Below, piece by piece: positions 1 through 11,436 of a DNA stretch of 64,000 nt. Origin of the DNA: Chrysaora quinquecirrha (Eukaryota; Cnidaria; Scyphozoa; Semaeostomeae; Pelagiidae); contig JACTAT010000186.1 in NCBI GenBank assembly GCA_014526335.1, forward strand, positions 78,001 through 142,000. Direction: 5' to 3'. Both the position numbers and the translations under genes were made by a program. Under the pieces are notes generated by a model. The model made no database searches. It was not told where the DNA came from and worked only from the letters and a program-made list of their open reading frames with translations. Each line of letters starts with the position of its first letter. Position 1 is the stretch's first letter.

Positions 1-11
1 ACTTCAGGTAT

Positions 12-1000
12 GTGACATATGATGTTTTTAACGACCTAAGAAAAGAAATAACGACCCTCAAAATAGCAGTTGAGAATCGAAACAGGTTTGATAATACCAG
101 CAAGCAGAGAGACTTGGAGGAGGAAATAATGCTCTTAAAAAAAGAAAACGAATCCCTAAGAAACGAACTGAGAAGGAAAGAAATACTAATAAGCAGCATC
201 GAAAATATTGAAACAGAGGAGCCTTCTGAAAATTCACCACAAAGTTTAGCTGAAAATCGAAGTGAAACTGCATGCGACGAAGGATTTATATTCCCTAAAC
301 GACGACATGTGGCAAGAATGAATACAAGAAATACCAATAGATTTACTCCTCTGGCGTTGCAAGGAAAAGAATCAACAGACAACATCAGAAATAACAAGAT
401 AGGCCGTCCACATGCAAATGAATCTCACTCGAACGATTTTGACAAAATAAAAAGAAAACAATATTCTCCAGTGAATCACTCATACCCATCAAGACAAAAC
501 AACAACGAAAATATCGAAATAATCGGTGATTCTATCATAAAAAGTATACAGAGCCATAAGATGACAGAAGCAACTGGAAAAAAAGAAAGAATCATAGTAA
601 AAAGTTTTCCTGGGGCCACAACTGACTACATGAATAGCCACGCAATACCCACCACGAAAGAGATCCCAAAGCGATAATTCTACATTGTGGGACCAACGAC
701 ATCAGAAGCAACAGCACCCCAGAAGAAATAGCTGATGAAATAATTGAACTAGCAACAGGAATAAAGAACAATAGGACTAAAATATATTTTTCAGGTTTGG
801 TGCAAAGAGGAGATTCTTGGAACGACAAGGTAGAAAAAACTAACCTAAGCTTTAGTTAAAAAATGCCGTGATGCTAATCTGACTTTTATTAACAATGATA
901 ATATAAACCCAAATTGCCACCTCAATAGAAGTAATCTACACCTTAACCATGAAGGCACTCGCACTCTTGCAAATAACTTTTTATATCATTTAGGATTTTG
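12..1000 (+). pseudogene. LINE ORF1: coiled coil plus SGNH-hydrolase-like (esterase) domain
   Basis: The first ~60 residues are heptad-like and rich in K, E and L, giving a coiled coil (by analogy for ORF1 multimerisation). Near 520-545 is a GDSI block holding the nucleophile serine. After a frameshift around 640-660 comes HCGTNDI (683-703), and near 925-955 the C-terminal block LHLNHEGT that supplies the SGNH histidine. This order is the esterase-type ORF1 of CR1-like elements. The frame continues to a stop near 1000, well past the first stop at 675-677. The true start may lie before the window. Confidence 0.75.
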
Positions 1001-1017
1001 ACAAAATAATCAATTTT

Positions 1018-1775
1018 GCAATAATAACGCTCCCCCAATTTCTTCTGAAAGTTATGAAGTCTTAGACCCCGTAAGTTTAGATATAGATGCAGATTTAGAT
1101 GCTACAACAGCCTTAAAATCACTTCGTTTGAGAAATCTCAACCGCCTTATCGTTGGATATTTGAATATTAACTCAATTAGGAATAAACTGGGGGCACTGA
1201 CTGAAATAAACTCGCAAATTTTAGATATTTTGATGATTGCTGAAATAAAAAAAGATTCTTCTTTTCCGAATCAGCAATTTGTAATTGATGGATATTCTAC
1301 TCCCCTTCGATTAGACAGAAATCAAAATGGTGGGGGAATATTAGTATATGTTCGTAATGGAATAACTGCTCACCAGCTCAGTTCGTTTTCGTTTCCAGAT
1401 GGTATAGAATGCCTAAGTCTAGAAGTTAATTTAAACAAAAAGAAGCGGGTACTGTTTAGTGTCTATCGTCCACCTAGCCAAGCATAAGATTTGCTTTTTG
1501 ATGTCTTAGGTAAAGCCCTTGATAATTACAGTGAATTTTAAGAAAACTTTATGTTTCTCGGTGATTTCAATGCTTTTATAACTGACGAACAAGTCAAAAA
1601 ATTTTTAGACCTTTATTGCTTAAAGAACATGGTAAAAGAGCCTACGTGTTTTAAATCTTCCACCCCAAGATTTATTGACCTTATTTTAACTAATCATGCC
1701 AGATGTATTCAAACCACTACAACCATAGAAACAGGCCTTTCAGATTTCCATAAAATGATCGTCACAGTTTTTTAG
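1018..1775 (+). pseudogene. LINE ORF2, endonuclease (exonuclease-endonuclease-phosphatase) domain
   Basis: AP-like endonuclease that would nick the target for target-primed reverse transcription. Visible blocks are GYLNINSIRNK near the start, the GGGILVYVR strand, SVYRPP, then GDFNAF, IDLILTN and a C-terminal SDFHKM where active members have SDH. The domain is in one frame but interrupted by TAA at 1485-1487, a second stop near 1539-1541 and TAG at 1773-1775. The SDH-to-SDF change would also remove the catalytic histidine, so the domain is inactive. Confidence 0.8.
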
Positions 1776-4024
1776 TCAAAATACCAAAAAGAAGGACCAA
1801 CCATCGTTCAATATAGAGATTACAAACGCTATGACAATACAAACTTTAGGCAAGATCTACAAAAAGAGCTGGAAGTGATGTTGGAAAACAATAACAATTA
1901 TGAATATCACGACTTTCAAAAAATATTTGACAAGGTGCTAGGAAAACATGCTCCTATGAAAAAAAAATATGTCCGTGCAAACAATGCTCCATTTATGACC
2001 AAGAACCTACGCAAGGCCATCATGGTTCGCTCGAAACTACGCAATCGATATAACAAAAGTAAAACACCTGAGAACTGGAATAATTACCGCACACAGAGAA
2101 ACCTGTGTGTCAAACTACTTAGGTCAACAGAAAAAGATTTCTTCAATAACTTAGACACTAACCTAATCACAGACAACAAAAAATTTTGGAAAACTATAAA
2201 ACCTGCTTTTTCAGAAAATGCCGACAGAACAAGAAAATAATTCTGATTGAAAATGAAAATATTATTTCTAAAGAAAATGAAACAGCAGAAATCTTAAATC
2301 AGTTTTTTGTAACAATAACCGATTCCGTTGACATAAATGAACATGCGGAAAACATAAAATCAACAGATTGCATATCAGACATGACTTTAAAAGCAGTAGA
2401 AAAATATTCAAACCATCCAAGCATTAAACAAATCAAGAATCACTTTCCAAATGTAGGCACATTTACGTTTAGGGCGGTCACAAAAATTGAAATCGAAAAT
2501 GAAATAAGAAACCTTAATACCAAAAAAGCTACCACTTTCAAAAACATACCTCCTAAAGTCCTTAAAGAAAACTCAGATATATGCGCAGATCCCCTACTTG
2601 AAATATTTAATAACTGTATAATAAATTCGCAATTCCCAGATGAGCTTAAGTGTGTCTCTGCGCTACATAAGAAAGATGAAACCACAAAGAAAGAAAATTA
2701 TAGACCCATCAGTGTTTTACCAACGGTATTTAAAGTGTTTGAAAGGCTCTTGGAAAAACAATTAACCGAATACATTTCAACCTATCTGTCCAATTTACTT
2801 TGCGGCTTTCGTAAGGGCTACAATACTCAACAAGCTTTAGTCCGATTGTTGGGAAAATGGAAAATATGTCTTGATAACGGAGGAAAAGTTGGAGCTGTTT
2901 TGATGGATTTGTCCAAAGCTTTCGACTGTTTAAAACATGACCTTCTGATTGCTAAATTAGAAGCATATGGACTTAACTATGGGGCTTTAACACTTGTAAA
3001 TGATTATTTAACAAATAGACAACAAAGAGTTAAGATTAATGGTTCCCTTAGTTCATGGAAAAAGCTTATCTTAGGCGTTCCACAGGGCTCTGTTCTTGGC
3101 CCACTTTTCTTCAACATATTCATAAATGACTTTTTTCTTAACATTGAGGAAACGGATATCTGTAACTATGCTGATGATACCACCTTATTTGTTTGTGATG
3201 ATAACATGCATGATGCAATTGTCAAGTTAGAAAATGACTCGGTCAGAGCAAACAAATGGTTTTCTGAAAATTACATGAAACTCAATGAAGAAAAATGTCA
3301 TCTGATGACCTTAGGTGATAAAACAGATGAACCGACTTCTATTCGTATTGTTAATACTACCATAAAAAGTAGCAGTGAAGAAAAACTACTTGGTGTCCTT
3401 ATTGATGATAGACTTACCTTTGAACAACACATTAGCAAACTGTGTCAAAAAGTAAGCAATAAAATCTATGCACTATCCCGTGTACGAAATTTTATGGACC
3501 AACACAAACTTAGGTTACTAATGAGAGCATTTATAAATAGTCAATTTCAATACTGCCCTCTAGCATGGATGTTTCACTCCAGAAAATTGAATAACATGAT
3601 CAACAAACTTCATGAACAAGCACTTAGAATCACATATAGAGATCACGAATCTAGCTTTCAAACGCTTTTGGAAAAAGACGGTACTATTACTGTACATGAA
3701 AATAACTTAAAAGTACTTTTGATCGAAATGTACAAAAGTAAGCATGGATTGAGCCCCCCTTTTATGAAAGAAATTTTTCCGTCTCGTCAAAGCCACTATG
3801 CACTTAGAAACAACAATGAATTTTCGATTCCTTTAGTAAGAACAGTGTCTTGTGGAACAGAAACCCTAAGATGTAGAGGACCACAATTATGGCAAAGCCT
3901 TCCCCCGTTCATCAAGAATTCGTCTTCGTTACTCCAATTTAAGAAAAAAATCAAAACATGGAACGGCATACAGTGCGGCTGTAGACTCTGCCAGACGTTT
4001 ATCCGAACGCTAGGACTTTTATAG
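1776..4024 (+). pseudogene. LINE ORF2, linker and reverse transcriptase
   Basis: Continues the endonuclease frame through a linker (to about 2220), then shifts frame near 2215-2235 into a 612-codon open frame ending at 4024. RT blocks in order: YRPISVLPT, GFRKGYNTQQAL, LMDLSKAFDCL, GVPQGSVLGPLFF and the catalytic YADD (near 3168-3180), then the thumb region with KLLGVLIDD. The RT core itself has no stop. Read as the RT half of the same LINE because spacing and strand fit. Confidence 0.9.
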
Positions 4025-4205
4025 ATAGTGTTTTTAGAGTTTTACCTTCTTTCAATTATTACATTGTTACTAGTTTTATACTCTTTTATCAAATTTATAA
4101 ATGGTTGGCTTTTATTAGCTGTATTGTAAATTTTTACTGTACATTTTAGCTATTTTTCATGCCAACAGTGTAAATAAAGGAATAATAAATAAAATAAATA
4201 ATGAA

Positions 4206-4508
4206 CCCAAACAAAATTTCGCAGAAGGAATCTGCAACACTGATATTACGTAGCGTAGCCTGCCAGAGCAAAGTACTTGTTTGAAGTTTTTAAGAAAACT
4301 GTTCCCTTGATAACAGACTACGCAGAATAATATATCGAATGAATAAACTTGAAGAAATACGAGTATATCTACAAGGTTTTATCAGCAACACAACTTCTCC
4401 CTCACAAATCACTTAAACACGTTGTCGCGAAGGACGCGGTGAAAAATCTTTCACCCCATATCTCCTCCGAGACTTCCTTGCAAAAGCAAGGCCGCGGATA
4501 ATGAAAAG
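4206..4508. other. No gene seen between LINE tail and transposase remnant
   Basis: About 300 bp of AT-rich sequence with no recognisable coding frame. It may hold the degraded 5' part of the transposase remnant that follows, but I could not recognise its motifs. Confidence 0.5.
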
Positions 4509-4897
4509 GTGTATACGGTGAAGTTCTTGATTGCCAAATCGCCAACCGGCTACATCATGTTCTTATCAGACTGTTATGGTGGAAGAACTTCTGATCAGTA
4601 TATTTGCCAGAACAGTACATTTTACAATAAGCTGGAGTATGGAGATGAAATCATGGCGGATCGGGGTTTTCAGATCAAAGAAGATCTTCTGCACCATTAT
4701 TGCACTCTGAGTATCCCCCCTGGCGCTCTTGCCAAGTCACAGATGACGCAAATGAATGCAAAACAACAAAAGAAGTTGCAAACCTTCGCATTCATGTTGA
4801 AAGGGCAATCAACAGGGTAAAAACATTTAAAATTGATACACTGATATCGCCAAAACAACTACGTCTGTGTCCACTGTGCGTATTAACATTTTATTGA
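4509..4897 (+). pseudogene. DDE_Tnp_4-type (PIF/Harbinger or IS4EU-like) transposase fragment
   Basis: The translated order TVKFLIAKSPTGYI, then FLSDCYGGRTSD, then EIMADRGF and, after a frameshift near 4770-4790, NLRIHVERAINR is the core of the DDE_Tnp_4 superfamily endonuclease fold. The D of MADRGF and the E of HVERAI are the second and third catalytic acids; the first lies upstream and is not recognisable. Only about 130 of the usual 300-400 residues remain. Superfamily confidence is good; the exact transposon family is not decided. Confidence 0.8.
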
Positions 4898-4922
4898 AGC
4901 CTTTTGGACTGGGGTTAAGTGA

Positions 4923-5081
4923 TTGCATGGAGAGCCTGTCTGGAGTTTACTACCCGAAGCATCAAGAGCATGCCAAGAGGTGATAAAATGCTCATGTAAT
5001 CAGAGGTGTGGTGGACGATGCTCCTGCCAGAGAGCAGCACTACCCTGCACTGCATTATGCAAATGTAATGGTGACTGCTAG
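4923..5081 (+). pseudogene. Cysteine-rich CxC-type cluster (tesmin/TSO1-like spacing), fragment
   Basis: An open frame ending at TAG 5079-5081 reads W-S-L-L-P-E-A-S, then a cluster with spacing KCSC-x3-C-x3-C-x-C, then LPCTALCKCNGDC. Alternating C-x-C pairs around a basic stretch resemble CXC zinc-binding domains. It starts only about 25 bp after the transposase remnant, so it may be the C-terminal tail of the same mobile gene or a separate fossil. No start codon is evident. Confidence 0.45.
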
Positions 5082-5520
5082 AAGGTAAACAGTTTTTTTG
5101 AACCATATAAAGATTTTGATGAAAGTAACTGCATTGTAAAAACTATTAACTTGTTGACAGTGTTGCTTCTATATAGGTAACCATTTGAGAGGTAAAATAA
5201 GGAAAATGTTTCTATATGATCGTTTTAAGGAATAAGGGTCTGGGTGCGACCCGCATGGTCTAGCAATTGCCCTTTAATGCATTTTCAAGAACGCCTTTAT
5301 ATTTCATCGCTTTACCGTTTTGAAATGAATAAATTTGCCAGTTTTACTTTAGTATTAGCTTCTACTGCAAGAATGTTTAATAAAGTAAGGGTCTTGGTCC
5401 AACTAAGGTGTTCTAAAAATAGCTATTAGATGCATTTTCTGGATTTCCCCTATATTTAATCGTTTTTATCATGTTGAGATGCATATGTTTACCAATTTTT
5501 ACTTTATAAATCTTATATAT
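5082..5520. other. Intergenic; weak internal direct repeat
   Basis: No gene recognised. Two stretches (about 5230-5290 and 5380-5450) share a rough pattern of AATAAGGGTCTGG followed later by ATGCATTTTC, suggesting an old local duplication. Low information. Confidence 0.3.
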
Positions 5521-6006
5521 TGTCGAGAATTCGAGAAGATTCCAGAACATTCAAGGCATGCGAACAATCTAGAAACGTTAGTAACTTAGCTTTAATCCTT
5601 TGAATTTTAGCATAATCAGCTATCGCTTATTTGTAGATCGCCATTTAGGCCTAATCATAATTGTAACCATGTAGCCTCGCTTTCGAAATTAGCCTCAGAA
5701 TGATTCAGCTTCTAGAAACTAATGGACTTTACGAGAACGTTCTAGGGTACTAAAATTAGCTAGATTGTAATGATGATTTTTACGTAATTATCTTACTAGA
5801 ACATTCGTTACAAATAGTATATAAGCAAACAACGGTAGAATGCGTAGTGGTAAGTTGTGAGTTGTGAACACAGAGAACTGTGAGCTGTGAATTGTGAGTA
5901 GTGAATTAACTTCGCTGAGACTATATACGCTCAAAAGTATTATTTCTGAGAGGTTTATTCTACGCGTGAGTTTATTGTCGCGGTTAACAGTATCTAATTC
6001 CCGACA
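5521..6006 (+). mobile_element. 5' LTR of a BEL/Pao retroelement
   Basis: A 486-bp block that begins TGTCG and ends CGACA, the short inverted termini expected of an LTR, followed at once by a primer-binding-like site and BEL/Pao gag-pol. A TATA-like TATATAAGC near 5817 and a following GTGAGTTGTGA-rich stretch fit the U3/R part. No second LTR was found, so the boundaries rest on the termini, the primer site and the coding region. Confidence 0.7.
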
Positions 6007-6026
6007 AAGTGGCACCCCAGATGGGA
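6007..6026 (+). promoter_or_regulatory. Putative primer-binding site
   Basis: AAGTGGCACCCCAGATGGGA lies directly after the LTR end and starts with TGG (complement of a tRNA CCA end) after a 2-3 nt spacer. The primer tRNA cannot be named from sequence alone. Confidence 0.5.
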
Positions 6027-6096
6027 GAATCGTTAACAAAGTAACATCAAAGATATACCTCAAGAGAAAGAACTTTATCCAAGGGAGAGAAGAAAC

Positions 6097-8455
6097 ATGG
6101 AGACAGCGGAAACAGTACAGGAGAAAATCAATGCAGCAATTCAAATGCTAAAGTACACTCAACAAAATACAGGAACGATTTTGAGCAAGAACGCGACGAA
6201 GCCTTTGCAGCGTCATTTGAAGACAATCGAGAATCAATTAGAGGAGGTTGAAGATCTGAAATCGCGAGTGGAAAAGATCTCGAAGAAGTCAGAGATTGGA
6301 GTCAAGGGATCGACCAAAATATCGCTCTATACGAAGAAACTGTTGGTGAGGTTCAAGAAAAAATAGCAGCCATGAAAGAAAGGGCACTGGGGGAGGAGAG
6401 ACAACAAGAGGAAGAGATCGTAAAACTGAGAAGACGACGCCAGCTCGAAGAGGACATCAGACTCAAAGAAGAGAAGCTGAAAATAAAGAGAGAGTTTGAC
6501 AGAAGATTGGAGGAAGAACGAGAGAAATTACAGTTGCACAAGATCGTACACCAAAAGCCAAACTACCGAAGCTGATCATCACAAAGTTTCAAGTGACGCA
6601 CATTGATTGGGAAAGGTTTTTGAGCCAATTTGAAGCTGAAATTGACCATGCGGAAATTGGACAAGTGGCAAAATTTTCATACCTGAAGGAGCTGCTGATA
6701 CCAAAGGTACGTGTGTTAATTGATGGACTTCCGTTCACGACCGAGGGTTATGAGCGTGCTAAACAAATCCTGAAAACTAGATACGGGAAGCCAAGTGAAG
6801 CTGCCAATGCCCACATCCAAAACCTGCTGAATTTACCATCAATTCACGGAAGAAGGCCTGCCAAGATCCACGAATTTTACGAGAAGTTGGTTACAAACGT
6901 GCAAGTTTTAGAAGCCGTGGGGAAGTTCAGAGAAGTAACTGGTTACGTACGCTTGACATTGGACAAATTGCCAGGCATTAGAGCTGATTTAGTCAGAATG
7001 GATGATGATTGTCAAGAGTGGGGGTTTAGTCAACTAGTCGAGGCCCTTCGTAAATGGTGTGAACGAAATCCGACTCCACTAAATGAGAGCAGACATGATG
7101 CATTAACTAATGACAAGGGATTCAAAGTACAAAGAAGAGATAAAGTACTGCAAGTGAAACAGCAAGAATGGAAGCTGCGAGGTTATGTCTACTGTGAGGC
7201 GAGCAATCACAATTCCAGTGAATGTGACAATGTAACAGATGCAGCTGAGAGGAGAAAGATACTTAGTTCCAAAAGACTTTGTTTCAACTGCACTGGTACC
7301 AAGCACAGAGCATCTGAATGCCGCAGTAAAGCCGACTGCCAAAGGTATAAAGGCAGACACCACACCTCAATCTGCGACAAAGGAGCGAATCAAGTCCTGG
7401 TAACAACAGGAGAGGGAGCTGTACTTTACCCAGTAGTTGTAGTAAAAGTGGATGGAATAAAATGCAGAGCACTACTAGATACTGGTGCAGGAAGCTCTTA
7501 TATCTCGGCAACACTGAGTGAAAAACTTAACAAGGGACCTACTCGGAGAGAACACAGACAAATCGACATGATGATGCAGTCCACTAGCAAGAAAATGGAT
7601 ATTTATGCAGTCACGGTTTCAAACCTCAAAGAGAATTTTCAGCTGAGCATTAATGTGAGCAAAGTTGACAAGCCTGTTTTATTATCTCTATCAAACCCCA
7701 ACTATAAGCAATTGATTAGAGCACACAAACACTTAGAAGGGATCCAAATGGATGATACTGATACCAAGCCCCAGCTGCCAATACATATGATCTTAGGAGC
7801 AAGCGAATATTCGAAGATCAAGATGAACTCGAGCTCAAGAGTAGGACAGCCTGGAGAACCAGTTGCAGAGCAGACAGCATTGGGATGGGCACTGATGTCA
7901 CCTGGCGCAGAGTCAAACCTGGACAATGTCTACTTAACTCAATCCTCTGCAGCAGACTACAAGAAGCTGTGCAGCCTGGACGTTTTAGGACTAAAAGACA
8001 GACCAACAGGAGACCAGATGTCAGTTTACGATGAATTCAAAGCTCAGCTGGTCCGCAGTCCTGAAGGCTGGTATGAGACAGGACTGTTGTGGAAAATAGG
8101 GCACCCTCAACTTCAAAAAAATCAAAATGGAAGCTTGGGAAGACTTTCAAGCCTGGTGAGAAGGCTTAAAAGAGATCCAGCGCTACTTGCAGAATACGAT
8201 CAGATCATTCAAAAACAATTAGAAGAGGGAATCATCGAAAAAGCGCCATCTGAATCAAAGGGCCAAGAATTCTATATACAACACAAACCAGTGGTGAGAG
8301 AGCTTGCAGAGAGTACAAAAACACGAATCGTTTACGACGCATCAGCGAGAGTAAGTGTAAATACCCCATAACTGAATGACTGCTTAGAGACAGGACCTCC
8401 CCAGCAAAACTTTATGTGCAGCGTCTTGGTGCGAAACGACCTGAACTCGCATCAA
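6097..8455 (+). pseudogene. BEL/Pao gag-protease-RT polyprotein, truncated and frameshifted
   Basis: Gag begins with a long charged coiled coil (6097-6575) broken by frameshifts near 6290 and 6550. A 592-codon frame (6593-8371) then holds a DUF1759-type gag region, two Cys/His knuckle regions (about 7190-7375, the second CFNCTGTKHRASEC) and an aspartic protease signature LLDTGAGSSYIS (about 7470-7510). It continues into the start of Pao-type RT (RIVYDASAR). A TAA at 8369-8371 is followed by in-frame similarity to about 8455, where the element stops abruptly. RT, RNase H, integrase and the 3' LTR are missing. Confidence 0.85.
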
Positions 8456-8751
8456 ATCCTAATGGTTTCCCGACGAGTTTCACTGTCTTGGTGATTGGGA
8501 AGGCCTAGGAGGTTTTAAATTTTCTTAATTCTAAATTTTAATTTTGTCGTATTTAAGTGTAGTTGTGGGTTGTTTGAAGTAGACAGAGTGGCGTTCGGGC
8601 TAGGCAGTTGGGAAACGATCGACAGCAGTTATGCTGTAGAGGGCCTGAAAGTAAGTACCTTCTGTTCTAGTGTCCGAAGTTCTCTTAGTTTTAGGCAGGA
8701 AGGTTAGGCGGGTGCGGTGCCACTCGGCTTTTAAGGCCTGTTCTTTTTACC
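8456..8751. other. Possible 5' leader of the following gene
   Basis: No coding match. A GTAAGT at about 8651 could be a splice donor, and the sequence runs into ATGGC at 8752. If this is a leader, BEL/Pao truncation and this gene abut near 8455-8520. Confidence 0.25.
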
Positions 8752-10182
8752 ATGGCAATCTTCCAAGTGCAGGATCATTTTGACTATTTTGTCAAAGAGA
8801 CAACACCTGGAAAGCACTGTGAGCACCCTGATTGTAAAGTAAAGGAAAAGAGTCACTATCACTACAAGCATTGCCTATTGTATTTTAGAGGTTTGCAGTT
8901 ATCAAGGATGGAAAAGCATGTTCTCAAAAGGCACGACAATCAGGGTGTTAATGGTGCTGGACAGAAATTATCTTTACCTTGTCAAAATGATTTTGCCTTG
9001 GAATCAACTTTGAAATCATCTAGCCCCCATTGAGGTGTTGCAATAAAGAAATCTAAGGTGTCAACTCCAATTTCTTCTGAACCTGGTGTTGAGATTTTTT
9101 CTTCTCCAGGATTTTCTCCCATCCACAATAAGAGTGCTATGTATCAAAAATTTAGTATTGTTGGTAATATAAACCCAGCAGCTAGTACACCCTTTTTTTT
9201 AGTTGTGTTGGCAATAAAGGTCCTGAAGAAAGTTGTGTTGTTCCAGGATGCAATAATGTAGCAAATCTGAAGCCACTTGTTAGAAAAAAGCTAAGGGGTC
9301 GTCAAAGCAAGATTCTAGACTGGGAAAGTACAAAACATATAATTACTTTCTTTAGACTGACTTGTTTGGATGATCCTAATGGTCTCTTGATATGCCACCT
9401 TCATTGGAAGAGTTGGTACAATTACAACTATGACCTGAACACGTTTCTTAAACCCTATGTTCGAAATACAATAGAAGATAATCATAGATTCTCTGATTTG
9501 TTAAATTCTGTAAGCGATGAAATAGAACCAACCACTTTAATTTGTGCAAAAAATATCTCAGATATGTTCCATTCCTGCAAAGAAATTTTTTCCAACATAC
9601 TACAAAATCTTGGGCTAAGTGACATCATTAGTTTATCATGTACCTGTTTGTTTTACAATGGGATTGTAAATGAATATTTGAAGGATGATCTGGTGTGGAA
9701 AAAATTTTTGCTACAAAAATTTTTTGTTGATAGAAATCTAGCTTGCAAAAACTACTTTGAATCATTTAGATCTATTCAAGAGCACTGCCAAAAGATAAAT
9801 AAAATAAGCTTTCAGCCTGATTATGACCGCAAATATATTGTAACAAAACTGAGGAATGAATTTGATTCAAAAGTGAATGAAGGCCTTGCCAATCTTTTGA
9901 GAGCTTTTGGACAAAATAGAAAGCCTCATCCTCTTGAAACACTCGTCTTCTTCACTGCTAGTCTTTTGTCAGGTCATTTTTCAAAACACCTAACAATGTT
10001 AAAATCAATTGACAGCAATGAAAGCTTAGAATCTGACTTCAGAGTTGGGACAGAAATATGTAGTACTCCTTTCATTCTGCTTTTGTTTGATCTTGTTTTG
10101 ACAGGATCTTATGATGTTGCAGATAGAACTGCATTATTTAAATGTATTGTAATCAACTCCATCAGACAAAAAATGAAAGATT

Positions 10183-10190
10183 ATAGAATC
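10183..10190 (+). repeat. 8-bp target-site duplication, left copy
   Basis: ATAGAATC immediately before the left terminal repeat; the identical right copy is at 11264-11271. Confidence 0.9.
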
Positions 10191-11263
10191 CAGGGGTTAT
10201 TCTAACGTGGTTTTGTTGCCGTTTTGTGGAACTGCAAATTTGGTTTGTGGTGTTGTGATTTATATTTTGTGGTGTTGTAAAAAATCGACTTGCAATAATT
10301 TTTTCAGCAGACTAGGTATCTTTTGGCAAAACCAGAAGGTTAAAACATTAAAACACTAAACTAAAACAAAAACTTAACATAACAAATGAATTATGCAGTC
10401 CTTAATCTTAAAATGTTTTAATTTTTTATCTTTGTTAGCTATCTTCTTGTCTAGGCCTAATGCAACACTTGACAGCAAATTCATTCAACGATTTTTTTCG
10501 AATGCACATCCCATAATTCAAGCAAAAAATGCAACCTCATTCCTACTCTTCAAATCTTCAGCAGAAAATGCCAAATAATCCTTATTCCCAACAGGGCCTC
10601 TTTTAACATAGTAACTAAGGAGGCAAATGCTCCCGTAGTCCCTATCATTGCCCACCTAGTTTCATGAAGTTGCCCCCTAGTACAATGTCCTCTCAGAAGA
10701 AAACTGCCAAAAAAAGCCAATCTTGGCCAATCTTGAGGTTGTATTTTTAAAAAATTTTCTGGGGGACCATGCCCCAGACCCCCCTAATTAGGAGCACCTC
10801 AAACGCTGTACGCCTGCACCGCATTTACAGTCAGTGTAACTTGATTAAATTCTCAACTGAAGTAGAGTTGCCCCTTAGTTATTTCCCTAGCTCTGCACCA
10901 ATGGCTGTGCAAGAATTCCTGTCAAAAAGACCAAGAAGAACGAGCTTGCCGAGACTGCTGCACTCGCACTGTGAAAGAAAGCGCCGAAGATAAAACAATA
11001 GAACAACAAGTCCCCTTAAATTGTTTGCCCCCCCCCTTGCTTTTATTCCCTTAAAGAGGCCCTGATTCCAAAAAAACTTCATAGGCTTGACCTAAATACA
11101 AGGTATAGGTAAATATATAAGGTGCTGAAGGGTTCCTAACTTCCCACACTGAAGTTGTTACAGTTCTCTTTTGTCAAAAGCAGAATTATATAACGCTTTA
11201 CAAAAATTTTTTTATCAGCCGTATAGTTTGTGGTGTTGTAAATTTTTCTTAGAATAACCCCTG
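10191..11263. mobile_element. hAT-like non-autonomous transposon, 1,073 bp
   Basis: Perfect 15-bp terminal inverted repeats CAGGGGTTATTCTAA (10191-10205 and 11249-11263) with an 8-bp duplication ATAGAATC outside. CAGGG termini with 8-bp duplications are typical of hAT elements. Subterminal TTTGTGGTGTTGT motifs recur at both ends. No transposase is visible inside, so it needed a helper. It sits in the coding frame of the gene at 8752-11436. Confidence 0.9.
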
Positions 11264-11271
11264 ATAGAATC
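11264..11271 (+). repeat. 8-bp target-site duplication, right copy
   Basis: ATAGAATC, identical to 10183-10190; joining across it restores the interrupted frame. Confidence 0.9.
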
Positions 11272-11436
11272 ATTAACCCTGTCCATAAGGCTACTTCAAA
11301 CGAAGTATCTCTAACTTGTAGCAAGAGCTTGATGTCAATTTTGAACAAGTCTGGCTTGACATATTCATATGCTAGCGACTTGGAAGACAGTAAAGTTTCA
11401 CGAATTCTATGGAACTCTTTTGGAATAAGGACTTGA

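Larger units (their letters stand above)
1..4205 (+). mobile_element. CR1/L2-like non-LTR retrotransposon (LINE), 5' end outside window
   Basis: Two-ORF LINE. ORF1 carries a coiled coil and an SGNH-hydrolase-like domain; ORF2 carries an apurinic-type endonuclease and a reverse transcriptase. The 3' end has no poly(A) but finishes in short AATAA/AAATA-type repeats (about 4175-4202), as in CR1/L2 clades. The copy is dead: ORF1 has a frameshift near 640-660, and the front of ORF2 has three in-frame stops and one frameshift. The last 612 codons of ORF2 remain open, so decay is moderate. The clade is inferred from domain order and tail, not from a phylogeny. Confidence 0.85.
8752..11436 (+). pseudogene. 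Unrecognised zinc-finger gene, interrupted by a hAT-like insertion
   Basis: I do not recognise the family. The N-terminal part (8752-9030) has a C2H2-like finger (CEHPDCK, then H residues, then MEKHVLKRH). A TGA at 9031-9033 is followed by open sequence in the same frame; a frameshift in the T-run near 9190-9200 leads to a second Cys/His patch (VVPGCNN, then CHLHW). The long frame to 10190 is rich in aromatic and hydrophobic residues, with LGLSDIISLSCTC weakly like an F-box. The frame is cut at 10190 by the mobile element. It resumes in phase after the second target-site copy at 11272 and reaches its own stop at 11434-11436, adding about 54 residues. Confidence 0.6.
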
